Of a stretch of 64,000 nucleotides of DNA, positions 11,049-19,561 are shown in pieces. Made by a program: the position numbers and the translations under genes. Source of the DNA: Denitratimonas sp037478135 (GTDB lineage Bacteria; Pseudomonadota; Gammaproteobacteria; Xanthomonadales; Xanthomonadaceae); NCBI RefSeq assembly GCF_037478135.1, contig NZ_JBBHDV010000006.1:186001-250000 (forward strand). The letters are read 5' to 3'. Below the pieces are notes generated by a model that made no database searches, was not told where the DNA came from, and was given only the letters and a program-made list of their open reading frames with translations. Positions within the stretch are counted from its first letter, which is position 1. The number at the start of each line of letters is the position of its first letter.

Positions 11049-13811
11049 GTGAGCCTGTTTTCCCTGCTGCGCAAACCCTCCTGGGAACATCGTGACCCCG
11101 CCCGTCGTGCTGCCGCTGTTGCCGCTGAAAACGACCCCGAACTGCTGGCGAAACTGCCCGACCTGGCCCGCAACGACAGCGAAGAACAGGTCCGTCTGGC
11201 GGCCCTGCGCCGGATCGATGATCTTTCGCTGTTGGGCGACCGCATGCGCAACGACGAAGCCGCCAGCGTCCGTGCCGCCGCGCGCCAGCGCTATCTGCAG
11301 CGCCTGCTCGATCCGGCGGTACCGCTGCTGGAGCGCGAGCGCGTGCTGACGGTGGAGGAAGACGCCGACATCCTCGCCACGATCGCGCAACAGGCGCCGG
11401 AAACCGCACTGCGCCAGCTCGGCCTGGAACGCGCCGCGCGCCCCGGCCTGCTGCTGGAACGCTGCGTCAAGGATCCGGACCCGGCGCTGCGGCTGTGGTT
11501 GCTGGACCGCATCGACGACCTGGCCGCGCTGGACCGCGTCGCCGAACGTGCCCGCCGCACCGACAAGGTGCTGGCCCGCACCGCACGCGAACGCGCCTTC
11601 GCGATCCGCCTTGCCGCCGGCGACATCGAGACCACGCGCGAACGCGCCATGGCGATCTGCGACGAACTGGACACCTTGCGCCGCACCGCCGCCGAGGACG
11701 CCGCCGTCCGTCGCGAAGCGCTCGGGAAGGAATGGGCAGGCTTGGCGCCGCGTCTGGACGAAGCGATGGAGCGCCGCGTGCAGGGCTATTTCACCGCGCT
11801 GGATACCGCGCTGGCCGGCCCGCCAACGGAGCCGGAAGCTGTAATCGACGAAGCCGCCGCCAGCGCCACTGCGGCCACGCCCGAACCCGCTGCGCCGGTA
11901 CGCACCGCCGATCCCGCCATCGCCGCGTTGCTGGCCGAACTGGACGCCCGCGCCGCACGCCTGGGCACCCGCGAACTGGCCGATATCGAAAGACGCTGGA
12001 ACACCCGCGTACGCCAGATCGAACCGCTGCTGGAAGAAGAAGAAACCCAGCGCAGCCGCTTCCAGAGCCTGGCCGGCGATGTACGCAAGCGCCTGGAACA
12101 GGCCGAGCAGCAACGCACCGCCACGCTTCAATCCCTGCCCGAGCGCATCAAGGCGCTGGAAGCCGCCGTCGCCGCCGGCCAGGTCGCACAGGCGCGTGAA
12201 CTGCAACATGCGCTGGACGCCGACCGCAAACAGTTGCGCGAACATTTTCCGCGTGCCATTGCGCGCCGCTTAGGTGAAGCCGCGCGCGAGCTGGATACGC
12301 TGGGCAAGTGGCAGCACTGGTCCAACAACAAGGCCCGCGTGCGCCTGATCGAAGAAGTCGAAGCCTTAGCCGGCAGCGGCCTGCACCCGGACGCGGTGGC
12401 CGCCCGGATCAAGGAGTTGCAGGCCGAATGGCAACAGCTGTCCGATACCGAAGCCCGCGCAGCCGACGCACCCGAGCACCCGCTGACGCGCCGCTTCCGT
12501 GGCGCCTGCCACCGCGTGCTGAAGCCGGCCCGGCCCTACTTCGAGAAGCGGCGTGAATTGCGCGGCGAACGGCGCGAGGAAATCGAAGCCTTCCTCCAGC
12601 GCCTTGAAACCGAGCCCGGTGCCGACGCCGGCATCCGTGAATGGATCGGCACCCGCCGCCAGATCATCGACACCCTGCGCCAGAGCGATGAGCTGGAACC
12701 GGGCGCACGGCGCGAACTGGGCCGGCGCCTGCGTGAAGCGCTGGCGCGCGCAGATGCCGCCATCACCGCACTGGAAACCGAAGCCGAAGCCGGCAAGCGC
12801 AAGCTGCTGGCCAATCTGCGCCGCGACCTGATGCACGCCGACCTGGCCGCCGGCCTGTCTTTGGCGCGTCAGGCCCAGGCCGCGTGGAAAACCCTGCCGC
12901 GCGCCGGACGCAAGGCCGAGGACGCGCTCTGGGCCGAACTGCGCGAACTGGTCGATCCGTTCTTCTCGCAGGCCGATGCACGCCAACGCGAGCACGATCA
13001 GGCCCGGAACGAGCGCGAACAGCAGGCCCGCGCCATCCTCGACGAACTGGCGCAGCTGTCCGCGCCCGAACAGATCGCGCAGGCCGAATCACGCCTGGCC
13101 GCATTGCAAACGCGCTGGCGCGAGCTGGCCGAAACGCCGCTGCCGGACGCCGGCGAAGCCGACACGCCACGTGAAGACCGGCGTGGCGGACGTGATGGCC
13201 GCAACCCGCGCCATGAGCGCCGTGATGCACGTCCACCCCGCACCGCAACACGCGGCGGTCTGGACGAACGCGCTTTCGACCGTGCCGTGGCCAAGGTGCA
13301 GGAGGCCCGCGCGCAGCTGGCCGCGGCCGAGCGTCGGGCCGAATGGGCCACGATCGCGCAGGCCGGCCGGTTGTGCGACCAGCTGGAAACAATGCCACTG
13401 GATGCGTCCGATCCGGCCCGCCATGCACTGGCCGAACAGCTCCGTAGCCTTGCCCTGCCGGGCGATGCGAAGATGGCGCTGGAACCGCGTCTGCACAGTG
13501 CGCTGGAAGGCAACCTGCCACTGGCCGCCGCCACTTCCACTCCGGCCGAACGCGCCGACGAACTGACCGTGCTGGCGGAACTTGCAACCGATATCGAATC
13601 GCCCGAACCGGCACGCGAATTGCGCCGCCGCATCCAGATCCAGCGCCTGTCCGACCATCTCTCCGGCGCCGCTGGTGGCGAACGCGATGAATTGCGTGCG
13701 CTGTTGCTGGAATACATCGCACTGGTCGGCGTCCCGGCACAGCAGCGCAGCGAACTGGCAACGCGCTGGGATGCGGTGCTCAAGGCGCGCGGCATCGAAT
13801 CACAGGACTGA
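11049..13811 (+). CDS. DUF349 repeat protein
   Basis: A 920-residue, very charged, almost wholly helical cytoplasmic protein. The N-terminal 100 residues look like HEAT-type repeats (DPARRAAAV, DSEEQVRLAALRRIDD), followed by several DUF349-type coiled-coil modules with W-rich spots (RRWNTRVRQIEPLLEEEE, ELQAEWQQLSD, ARQAQAAWKTLPRA, LQTRWRELAE). An Arg/Asp/Gly-rich linker lies near residues 705-740. DUF349 proteins have been linked to stress and coiled-coil scaffolding, but the role here is unknown. The start is GTG at 11049, the first start that gives the conserved opening MSLFSLLRKPSWEHRDP. Confidence 0.85.
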   Translation: MSLFSLLRKPSWEHRDPARRAAAVAAENDPELLAKLPDLARNDSEEQVRLAALRRIDDLSLLGDRMRNDEAASVRAAARQRYLQRLLDPAVPLLERERVLTVEEDADILATIAQQAPETALRQLGLERAARPGLLLERCVKDPDPALRLWLLDRIDDLAALDRVAERARRTDKVLARTARERAFAIRLAAGDIETTRERAMAICDELDTLRRTAAEDAAVRREALGKEWAGLAPRLDEAMERRVQGYFTALDTALAGPPTEPEAVIDEAAASATAATPEPAAPVRTADPAIAALLAELDARAARLGTRELADIERRWNTRVRQIEPLLEEEETQRSRFQSLAGDVRKRLEQAEQQRTATLQSLPERIKALEAAVAAGQVAQARELQHALDADRKQLREHFPRAIARRLGEAARELDTLGKWQHWSNNKARVRLIEEVEALAGSGLHPDAVAARIKELQAEWQQLSDTEARAADAPEHPLTRRFRGACHRVLKPARPYFEKRRELRGERREEIEAFLQRLETEPGADAGIREWIGTRRQIIDTLRQSDELEPGARRELGRRLREALARADAAITALETEAEAGKRKLLANLRRDLMHADLAAGLSLARQAQAAWKTLPRAGRKAEDALWAELRELVDPFFSQADARQREHDQARNEREQQARAILDELAQLSAPEQIAQAESRLAALQTRWRELAETPLPDAGEADTPREDRRGGRDGRNPRHERRDARPPRTATRGGLDERAFDRAVAKVQEARAQLAAAERRAEWATIAQAGRLCDQLETMPLDASDPARHALAEQLRSLALPGDAKMALEPRLHSALEGNLPLAAATSTPAERADELTVLAELATDIESPEPARELRRRIQIQRLSDHLSGAAGGERDELRALLLEYIALVGVPAQQRSELATRWDAVLKARGIESQD

Positions 13812-13992
13812 ACGTGCGCGGGCGCTGCGAAAAGCGGCGCTTCGCCGGTCACCTTTTCACCGGTCACCATTGGCGCTTGCTCGACCAGCACGGAGTGCTC
13901 ACCCACTCCGTCCAGTCAGGCACCTGCTCCGCCCGAAGCCCAGCCCGCCTGGCCCTTTTCTGCGATCCAGCAAGAACCAATCAAACCCCACC

Positions 13993-14117
13993 ATGTCATC
14001 CCAGCGCACGCCGGGATCCAGTCTTTCAATAACTTCCCGAAGCGCTGGCCTACCAGCCTCCCGACTGTTGAAAACCCGGCTTGACCCGCTTCGCTGTTGA
14101 AAGCCGCCGGAATGACG
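13993..14117. repeat. Candidate dispersed intergenic repeat
   Basis: The block opens with TGTCATCCCAGCGCACGCC and closes with CCGGAATGACG, so its ends are imperfect inverted copies (GTCATCCC / GGAATGAC). The internal 'GGGATCCAG' and 'CGGAATGACG' wording resembles the short intergenic repeats common in Lysobacterales genomes. Only one copy is visible in this window, so repeat status rests on resemblance. Confidence 0.45.
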
Positions 14118-14180
14118 CGCTCCCCACATGTTCCGTGGCCGGGCTGACACCCTGCTCAAATGTCCGATGCCTGAAATGCA

Positions 14181-14210
14181 AAAGCGGGCCGGATCACTCC
14201 GTCCCGCTTT
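14181..14210 (-). terminator. Hairpin terminator downstream of the TonB receptor
   Basis: The outer stem AAAGCGGG / CCCGCTTT and inner stem CGGA / TCCG, separated by one mismatch, close on TCAC. On the minus strand the loop is GTGA and a short T-run follows the stem. It lies 135 bases past the receptor stop codon and shares its inner core GGATCACTCC with the hairpin after putA. Confidence 0.6.
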
Positions 14211-14344
14211 CGCGTCATGCATGGCATTCGTCGCCGTGGCCGCCTGTCACCCGACAGGCAACAACACGTAATCCGCGCGCTTCGTTGCAACACGGATTCC
14301 GGCCGCAGACATCAGCACCCGCCACGGCCGGAACCGTGCGTCGG

Positions 14345-16705
14345 TCAGAAGCGCAGATTCAGGCTCAGCCACAGGTTCCGCGACTTGTCCTTGTTGTTGT
14401 AGTCGTCCAGATAACTGGGCGTGTACTCACCGTTCGGGTCCTGGTTCCACACCGTCTGGAAGCTGGTGAAATCCTCGTCCAGCAGGTTGTTGATGCGGGC
14501 CGCGAACGAGATGTTGTCGGTGAAGCGGTACTGCCCGCCCAGGTGGAACACGGTGTAATCCTTGTAGTAGCGCGGATTGCCGTCCACATCCACATCACGG
14601 TAGCGCTCGGAGCGGGCCTCGCCGATCAGTTGCAGGCTGAACTTCTCGGTCGCCAGCCATTCCAGCGTGGTATTGAACATGTGCTCGGCGCTGTTGGTCA
14701 GCGGCAGGCCCTTCTGCGCGCCGCTGAGCTGTTCGCTGTCGGTGTAGGTGTAGTTGGCACGCAGCGAGAACGCATCGTTGAACTCGTAGCGGCCGGCCAG
14801 CTCGGCACCACGCACGCGGGCTTCGTCGATGTTGATGTTCTGCGCGTAGGTGCCGTAGCCCAGCAACTCGTAGTCACCCAGGTTGGCGCAGGGCCGCACG
14901 CCGCCGGTCTGGGCACAGCTCAGATTGGTTTCACCACGCGCGATCTTGTCCTTGAAATCATTGTTGAAGACGGTGATGTTGAAATTGTGGCCAGCGTTGG
15001 GCGAGGTCCAGTACAGCGCGATCTCGCTGTTGACGCTGGTTTCCGGTTCCAGTTCAGGATTGCCGATGAACGGCGAGGTGCCCTGGCCACCGAAGCCGGT
15101 GACACCGTCGTACAGATCCGTGGTCTTGGGCGTCTTGTAGCCGGTACTGACGCCACCCTTCAACGCCCAGTCCGGATTGACGTTGTAGACCGCATACAGG
15201 CGCGGACTGACCTGGCCGCCGAACATGTTGTGGTCGTCGTAGCGCACGCCGCCGGTGATGGTCAGCGCATCGCCCGGGGTCCAGTTGTCCTCGACGAAGA
15301 CCGACCACATTTCATGGTCCTGCACCACGCCGGCGCCGTCATTTCCCTGCTCCATGCCGAACACGCCGTCGTCCAGTTCGCCATCGATCATCTGGCCGCC
15401 GAACACGACGTGGTGGTTGTCGCCCACCGCCATGTCGATCTTGGCATCCAGCGTGTACTGGCTGGATTGCAGGCTGCGCTTGGGCCGCGGCAGGAAGGTG
15501 TCGATCATCAGTTGGCGGCGTTCGTCCTCGCTCATGCCGGCGTAGTCGCCGGTGCCGCGGAACATCTGCTGATGGACCAGGCGCTCGGCCACGGTCAGCG
15601 GCAGGGTGCGGCCATGGTTGTCGGTTTCCACATGCGACAACGAAATGAAGCTGCGACCGAACTCCCAATCACCGTGGTGGGTGATGGCCCACTGGTCACG
15701 GGTGAACTCCTGATCGGCTGCGTACCCGGCGCGCGGCGCCGAGCGCCACAGCCCGGCGATGCCATCGACGGTGCCCAGTGGATAGGCCTCGGTGCCCAGA
15801 TTGTTGATATACGGGGTGTTGTCGTAGACATGCTCGGAGGTGTCGTAGTCCAGTAGCACGCTTTGTGAGTCGGTCGGCGTCCAGCTCAGCGTGATGCCCA
15901 TTTCCTTGTTGGTGTTGTCCACGGTGCGGCCGCCGCCGCCGAAGCCGAGCGAGCGCTCGAACTGCGTGCCATCGGGTGCGTGGATGATTTCGTATTCGGG
16001 CGTGGACGCATCGCGCTCATAGCGTGCACCGCGCACCGTCAGGCCGAGCAGATCCGGCACCAACGGGCCGCTGAGCGCGAAATCGATGCTGCTGTCCGAA
16101 CCGAAGTCGCTGTTTTCCTGGATGTTGTGGCCAAGCGTGACCGAACCGGTCCAGCGCGTGGAGACCTTGCGCGTGATGATGTTGATCACGCCGCCCAGCG
16201 CGTCGGCGCCGTACAGCGTGGACGCCGGACCACGGATCACTTCGATCCGCTCGATCATGTCCAGCGGCGGGATGTGGTTGAACTGGTTGCCACCGAAGTT
16301 GTTCGGATAGATGTCGCCGTGGTTGTTCTGGCGACGGCCGTCGATCAGGATCAGGGTGTAGTCCGGGCCCATGCCGCGCATGCTGATGGTCTTCTGCCCG
16401 GTCTTGTCGGAGGTTTCACCGACATCTATGCCTTCCAGATCGCGCACCGCGTCGATCAGGGTCATGTAGGGGCGCTTTTCCAGTTCCGCGCGCGTCACCA
16501 CGCTGATGCTGGCCGGCGCATCGACGATCTTCTGCTCGAAGCCGGCGGCGGTGACGACGACCGGTTCCAGCAACTGCGCATCGGCATCGAGCAGGGTTTC
16601 GGCCGCCGCCGGGAAGGTCAGCGCCAGAGCGAGGGCAAGGGCGATCGGGGAACGCGCAGGCGCGCGGTTGCGGCTGCGGGAAGAAGCATCGGTGTGCTGG
16701 AGCAT
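14345..16705 (-). CDS. TonB-dependent receptor, siderophore type
   Basis: A 786-residue outer-membrane receptor for TonB-driven uptake. A signal peptide lies at about 15-35, a TonB box-like EPVVVTA at 47-53, and the plug domain contains SMRGMGPDYTLILIDG and VIRGPASTLYGADALGG. A 22-strand-type barrel ends in LSLNLRF, with the terminal Phe expected for Bam assembly. It resembles FepA/CirA-like ferric-siderophore receptors; the ligand cannot be read from sequence. The ATG at 16705 follows AGGATCC. It is divergent from the PepSY/flavin cluster across a region with Fur-box-like palindromes, which points to iron control. Confidence 0.85.
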   Translation of the reverse strand: MLQHTDASSRSRNRAPARSPIALALALALTFPAAAETLLDADAQLLEPVVVTAAGFEQKIVDAPASISVVTRAELEKRPYMTLIDAVRDLEGIDVGETSDKTGQKTISMRGMGPDYTLILIDGRRQNNHGDIYPNNFGGNQFNHIPPLDMIERIEVIRGPASTLYGADALGGVINIITRKVSTRWTGSVTLGHNIQENSDFGSDSSIDFALSGPLVPDLLGLTVRGARYERDASTPEYEIIHAPDGTQFERSLGFGGGGRTVDNTNKEMGITLSWTPTDSQSVLLDYDTSEHVYDNTPYINNLGTEAYPLGTVDGIAGLWRSAPRAGYAADQEFTRDQWAITHHGDWEFGRSFISLSHVETDNHGRTLPLTVAERLVHQQMFRGTGDYAGMSEDERRQLMIDTFLPRPKRSLQSSQYTLDAKIDMAVGDNHHVVFGGQMIDGELDDGVFGMEQGNDGAGVVQDHEMWSVFVEDNWTPGDALTITGGVRYDDHNMFGGQVSPRLYAVYNVNPDWALKGGVSTGYKTPKTTDLYDGVTGFGGQGTSPFIGNPELEPETSVNSEIALYWTSPNAGHNFNITVFNNDFKDKIARGETNLSCAQTGGVRPCANLGDYELLGYGTYAQNINIDEARVRGAELAGRYEFNDAFSLRANYTYTDSEQLSGAQKGLPLTNSAEHMFNTTLEWLATEKFSLQLIGEARSERYRDVDVDGNPRYYKDYTVFHLGGQYRFTDNISFAARINNLLDEDFTSFQTVWNQDPNGEYTPSYLDDYNNKDKSRNLWLSLNLRF

Positions 16706-16815
16706 GGTGGATCCTGAAAGGGGGAAGGTCCGGCATGACCCCGGCGACGCTGCGGCCGCGCCGTGCGATGGCGGGCGGTTCCGGGGCATGGGGTCGATGT
16801 CGCAGTGCAGAATCG

Positions 16816-16842
16816 TATTGCGAACCATTTACATTCGCAATA
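16816..16842. promoter_or_regulatory. Spaced palindrome, candidate operator of the TonB receptor
   Basis: TATTGCGAA and TTCGCAATA form a perfect 9-base inverted repeat around nine bases. The centre (GCGAACCATTTACATTCGC) matches the 19-base Fur consensus at about 10 positions by hand alignment. It lies 111 bases upstream of the receptor start, a plausible operator distance. A diverged Fur box is the first guess; another dimeric regulator is possible. Confidence 0.5.
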
Positions 16843-16931
16843 CCCTTTGTTAGCTTTTCCCGGCCGCCATCATCCCCGTGACCCGCGTTGCGCCGGATGC
16901 TTGCCGGCCAGCGCGGGACTTCCATACAATT

Positions 16932-16950
16932 GATAATAGTTTTCATTAGC
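16932..16950. promoter_or_regulatory. Fur-box-like site
   Basis: GATAATAGTTTTCATTAGC matches the 19-base Fur consensus (GATAATGATAATCATTATC) at 14 positions by hand count. It sits in an AT-rich patch 249 bases upstream of the PepSY start and 227 bases from the receptor start, so it could act on either or both. Iron repression of the divergent pair is the natural reading. Confidence 0.6.
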
Positions 16951-17198
16951 AGTACCGACGTGAGCCTTTCCGCCCCGTCTCCGGACGCCGTGCCAGCGAG
17001 TTTCCACCTCACCTGCAGCACTGCTCCGGCCGGCCCGGAACAGCACGTCGCCCCCTGCGCCCGGCTGTTTCCAGACCCGACCGCAACATCCGCCCACGCG
17101 CCCGGAAACCGCCGCCATGTACGGCGGCCAGTCCTTGTGCGTCGCAGCACGGCGCGCGTTGAAACCCTCCTGCACTCTGCTGCGGCAGCGGTCGCCTG

Positions 17199-17840
17199 AT
17201 GTCCGCGCTGACTTCGCACGCTGCACCGCAGCGCCGCGCCTTCTGGCTGCGCACGCTGCATCAATGGCACTGGATCAGCTCGGCGCTGTGCCTGATCGGT
17301 CTGCTGGCATTTGCCATCACCGGCATCACGCTGAACCACGCCAGCCAGATTCCGGCGTCACCGCGCACCACCACCCACCAGGGGCAACTGCCGGAGACCT
17401 TGCGTGCAGACCTCGCCGCGCTGGCTGAAGAAGCCGAACCGGTCGGCGCGCTGCCACTGGCGCTGCGCGCCTTGCTGCGCGACGAATTGGGCCTGCGCGT
17501 CGGCACGCGCGAGGCCGAGTGGTCGCCGGACGAGATTTACCTGTCGCTGCCACGGCCCGGTGGCGACGCGTGGCTGTCGGTGGATCTGGCCTCCGGCCAG
17601 ATCGAATACGAAGGCACCGATCGCGGCTGGATCGCCTATTTCAACGACCTGCACAAAGGCCGCAACACCGGCCCGGCCTGGAGCTGGTTCATCGACATCT
17701 TCGCGCTGGCCTGCCTGGTGTTCTCGATCACCGGTCTGTTCCTGCTGCAACTGCACGCGCGCCAGCGCGGCCTGACCTGGCCGATGGTCGGGCTTGGTTT
17801 TCTGGTGCCGCTGCTGATCGCGCTGCTGCTGATCCACTGA
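17199..17840 (+). CDS. PepSY-associated membrane protein
   Basis: A 213-residue inner-membrane protein with a first helix at about 26-46 (ISSALCLIGLLAFAITGITLNH) and two C-terminal helices at about 166-186 and 193-212, enclosing a periplasmic PepSY-like region. RTLHQWHW before helix 1, NH after it, and FNDLHKGRNTGPAWSWFID before helix 2 are typical of PepSY_TM proteins, where such histidines may bind haem. It is the first gene of the plus-strand cluster, 40 bases before the DUF2271 gene. A likely role is passing electrons across the membrane to periplasmic partners. The Shine-Dalgarno sequence is weak, so the exact start is uncertain. Confidence 0.75.
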   Translation: MSALTSHAAPQRRAFWLRTLHQWHWISSALCLIGLLAFAITGITLNHASQIPASPRTTTHQGQLPETLRADLAALAEEAEPVGALPLALRALLRDELGLRVGTREAEWSPDEIYLSLPRPGGDAWLSVDLASGQIEYEGTDRGWIAYFNDLHKGRNTGPAWSWFIDIFALACLVFSITGLFLLQLHARQRGLTWPMVGLGFLVPLLIALLLIH

Positions 17841-17880
17841 TCCGCTTTTCCACCCTTCCACAGACTTTGAGAGAGCCTTG

Positions 17881-18402
17881 ATGAAACGCCTGCTCCTGCC
17901 CCTGTTGCTGCTTCCTTCCGCGTTTGCGCTGAACGCCGCCGAACTGTCCGTGCAGGTGGAGATCCCGAAGCTGGATGTGGCCGAGTACCACCGCCCCTAC
18001 GTGGCGATCTGGATCGAGCGCGCCGATGCCAGCGTGGCCGCCAACCTGTCGGTCTGGTACCAGCAGGACAAGCCCGACCAGCGCGGTGAAAGCGGAACCA
18101 AATGGCTGCCGGATCTGCGCCAGTGGTGGCGCCGCAGCGGCCGTGCGCTGGACCTGCCGGTGGACGGCGTCACCGGCGCCACGCGTCCGGTCGGCAGGCA
18201 CCGCCTGGTGTTTTCCTCGACCAGCGAACCGCTGAAGTCGCTGGAGGCCGGCAGCTACAACCTCGTGGTCGAAGCCGCACGCGAAGTCGGTGGCCGCGAG
18301 CTGCTGAAACTGCCGCTGGCCTGGCCGCCGACAGAAGCCGCGCAATCCAGTGTTCAAGGCACCAGCGAACTGGGCCGGATCACCTTCGACATCACGCCCT
18401 GA
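17881..18402 (+). CDS. DUF2271 periplasmic protein with ApbE flavinylation motif
   Basis: A 173-residue exported protein with a signal peptide at about 1-20 (AALNAA region) and a beta-rich DUF2271 domain (LSVQVEIP, YVAIWIERAD, YNLVVEAARE). DGVTGAT at residues 95-101 fits the ApbE target consensus D-x-x-(S/T)-G-A-T, with Thr101 as the expected site of covalent FMN. An apbE gene follows two genes downstream, which supports modification. Its role is probably a periplasmic flavoprotein electron carrier or reductase working with the PepSY protein. The ATG at 17881 is preceded by GAGAG; the neighbouring upstream TTG is not needed. Confidence 0.8.
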   Translation: MKRLLLPLLLLPSAFALNAAELSVQVEIPKLDVAEYHRPYVAIWIERADASVAANLSVWYQQDKPDQRGESGTKWLPDLRQWWRRSGRALDLPVDGVTGATRPVGRHRLVFSSTSEPLKSLEAGSYNLVVEAAREVGGRELLKLPLAWPPTEAAQSSVQGTSELGRITFDITP

Positions 18403-18430
18403 CCCCTTCCCTTCCAGGAGAACCCGACCG

Positions 18431-19315
18431 ATGAGAACTTCCCTGCTCCGCCCCGTTTCCGCCGCACTGGCACTCGCCCTCGCATTGCCGTTCGCGGCAC
18501 AGGCGCACAAAGCCTGGCTGGTGCCCTCGGCCACCGTCGTCTCCGGCAATGCGCCGTGGGTCAGCGTGGATGGCGCGATTTCCAACAACCTCTACTACCC
18601 CGACCACTTCCCGATGCGGCTCGAATCGCTGGTCATCACCGCGCCCGACGGCAGCGCCGTGGCCGCGCAGAACCCGCACACCGGCAAGTACCGCAGCGTG
18701 TTCGATGTGGAACTGGCCCAGACCGGCACCTACCGCATCGCCAGCGTCAACGCCAGCCTGTCGGCGCGCTGGGACACCGCTGAAAGCCTGGCGGCCGCAG
18801 AAAAAGCCAAGGCCGCAGGAGCACCTGCTTCAGGTCCGGGCAGCCCGGCAGCCGGTGGCTTCCTGCGCAACGCCACGGCCGAAGACCTGAAGACCAAGGT
18901 GCCCAAGGACGCGAAAAACCTGCAAATCACCCAAGGCAGCGGCCGCATCGAAACCTTCGTCACCAACGGCGCCCCGAGCACCGGCGCCTTGAAGCCCACC
19001 GGCAAGGGTCTGGAACTGGTGCCGGTGACGCACCCCAACGATCTTTTCGCCGGCGAAACGGCCAACTTCCGCCTGCTGATCGACGGCGAAGCGGCCAGCG
19101 GCGTGGACGTGGAAATCGTGCCCGGCGCGACCCGCTACCGCGACAGCCAGGACGAGATCATCGTCAAGACCGATGCCGAAGGCGGATTCAGTGTGACCTG
19201 GCCTGCGCCGGGCATGTACTGGCTGGAAGCCTCACTGCGCGACGACAAGGCCACCGCACCGGCCACGGCGCGCCGCGCCAGCTACGTGGCCACGCTGGAA
19301 GTGCTGCCGCAGTAA
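18431..19315 (+). CDS. DUF4198 periplasmic protein
   Basis: A 294-residue secreted protein. A signal peptide ends at AQA (residues 24-26 region), so the mature protein would begin HKAWLVPS; an N-terminal His followed by W..P is typical of DUF4198. The family is annotated as NikM/metal-uptake-associated and has beta-sandwich, carboxypeptidase-regulatory-like folds (VDVEIVPGATRYRDSQDEII, TDAEGGFSVTWP). An Ala/Gly/Pro-rich linker lies near 125-145. It probably binds a metal or metal complex, or an outer-membrane partner, in the periplasm. AGGAG precedes the ATG at 18431, and the gene lies 28 bases after the DUF2271 gene. Confidence 0.78.
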   Translation: MRTSLLRPVSAALALALALPFAAQAHKAWLVPSATVVSGNAPWVSVDGAISNNLYYPDHFPMRLESLVITAPDGSAVAAQNPHTGKYRSVFDVELAQTGTYRIASVNASLSARWDTAESLAAAEKAKAAGAPASGPGSPAAGGFLRNATAEDLKTKVPKDAKNLQITQGSGRIETFVTNGAPSTGALKPTGKGLELVPVTHPNDLFAGETANFRLLIDGEAASGVDVEIVPGATRYRDSQDEIIVKTDAEGGFSVTWPAPGMYWLEASLRDDKATAPATARRASYVATLEVLPQ

Positions 19316-19360
19316 GGCGGTGAACGGGATGAGGAGTGGGGAATGGGTTTTTTCGACTCT

Positions 19361-19561
19361 CCCTCCCCCGCAGGCGCGGGGGCAAGCAGGGCTTTCAAGC
19401 AGCGACGCTGCGGGCCTGTGAACGTCCATCGGCATGAAGGCCGATGGGCCGGGGCAGGTCGGGATGAGGGGAAGAGCACCGCAAACGCGCGTCGCTATTC
19501 CCACTCACCTGAAAAGCCCCCTCACCCCAACCCTCTCCTTCCCGCGTGGGGGAGAGGGAGC
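19361..19561. repeat. Mosaic of palindromic intergenic repeats in front of apbE
   Basis: Three hairpins are packed here: CCCCCGC / GCGGGGG at 19365-19382, a stem over 19426-19447 (CCATCGGC / GCCGATGG), and CCCTCTCC / GGAGAGGG at 19531-19558. The last lies in the block 'CCCCTCACCCCAACCCTCTCC', wording familiar from dispersed repeats in many proteobacteria. The block splits an otherwise tight gene cluster and runs straight into the apbE lipobox region, so it may have replaced the original start. Copy number cannot be judged from this window. Confidence 0.55.

Larger units (their letters stand above)
13812..14344. other. Intergenic region between DUF349 and TonB receptor genes
   Basis: The genes converge here. 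The region contains a repeat-like element at 13993-14117 and a hairpin at 14181-14210. Apart from these no gene was recognised on either strand; the short open frames have no family resemblance or ribosome binding site. Confidence 0.5.
16706..17198. other. Divergent regulatory region, TonB receptor / PepSY cluster
   Basis: A 493-base region between divergent starts. It contains a perfect spaced palindrome (16816-16842) and a Fur-box-like site (16932-16950) in an AT-rich island unlike the rest of the window. No gene with a credible start and family match was found in it. Confidence 0.6.

Noticed and set aside
10845..12245. Upstream extension of the DUF2333 frame across the DUF349 gene
   Set aside because: The extension overlaps the real DUF349 gene and reads as composition-biased sequence; the ATG at 10844 has a good ribosome binding site and starts just before the membrane anchor.
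16888..17199. Possible 103-codon gene in the receptor/PepSY intergenic region
   Set aside because: It overlaps the Fur-box-like site, lacks a ribosome binding site and has no family resemblance.
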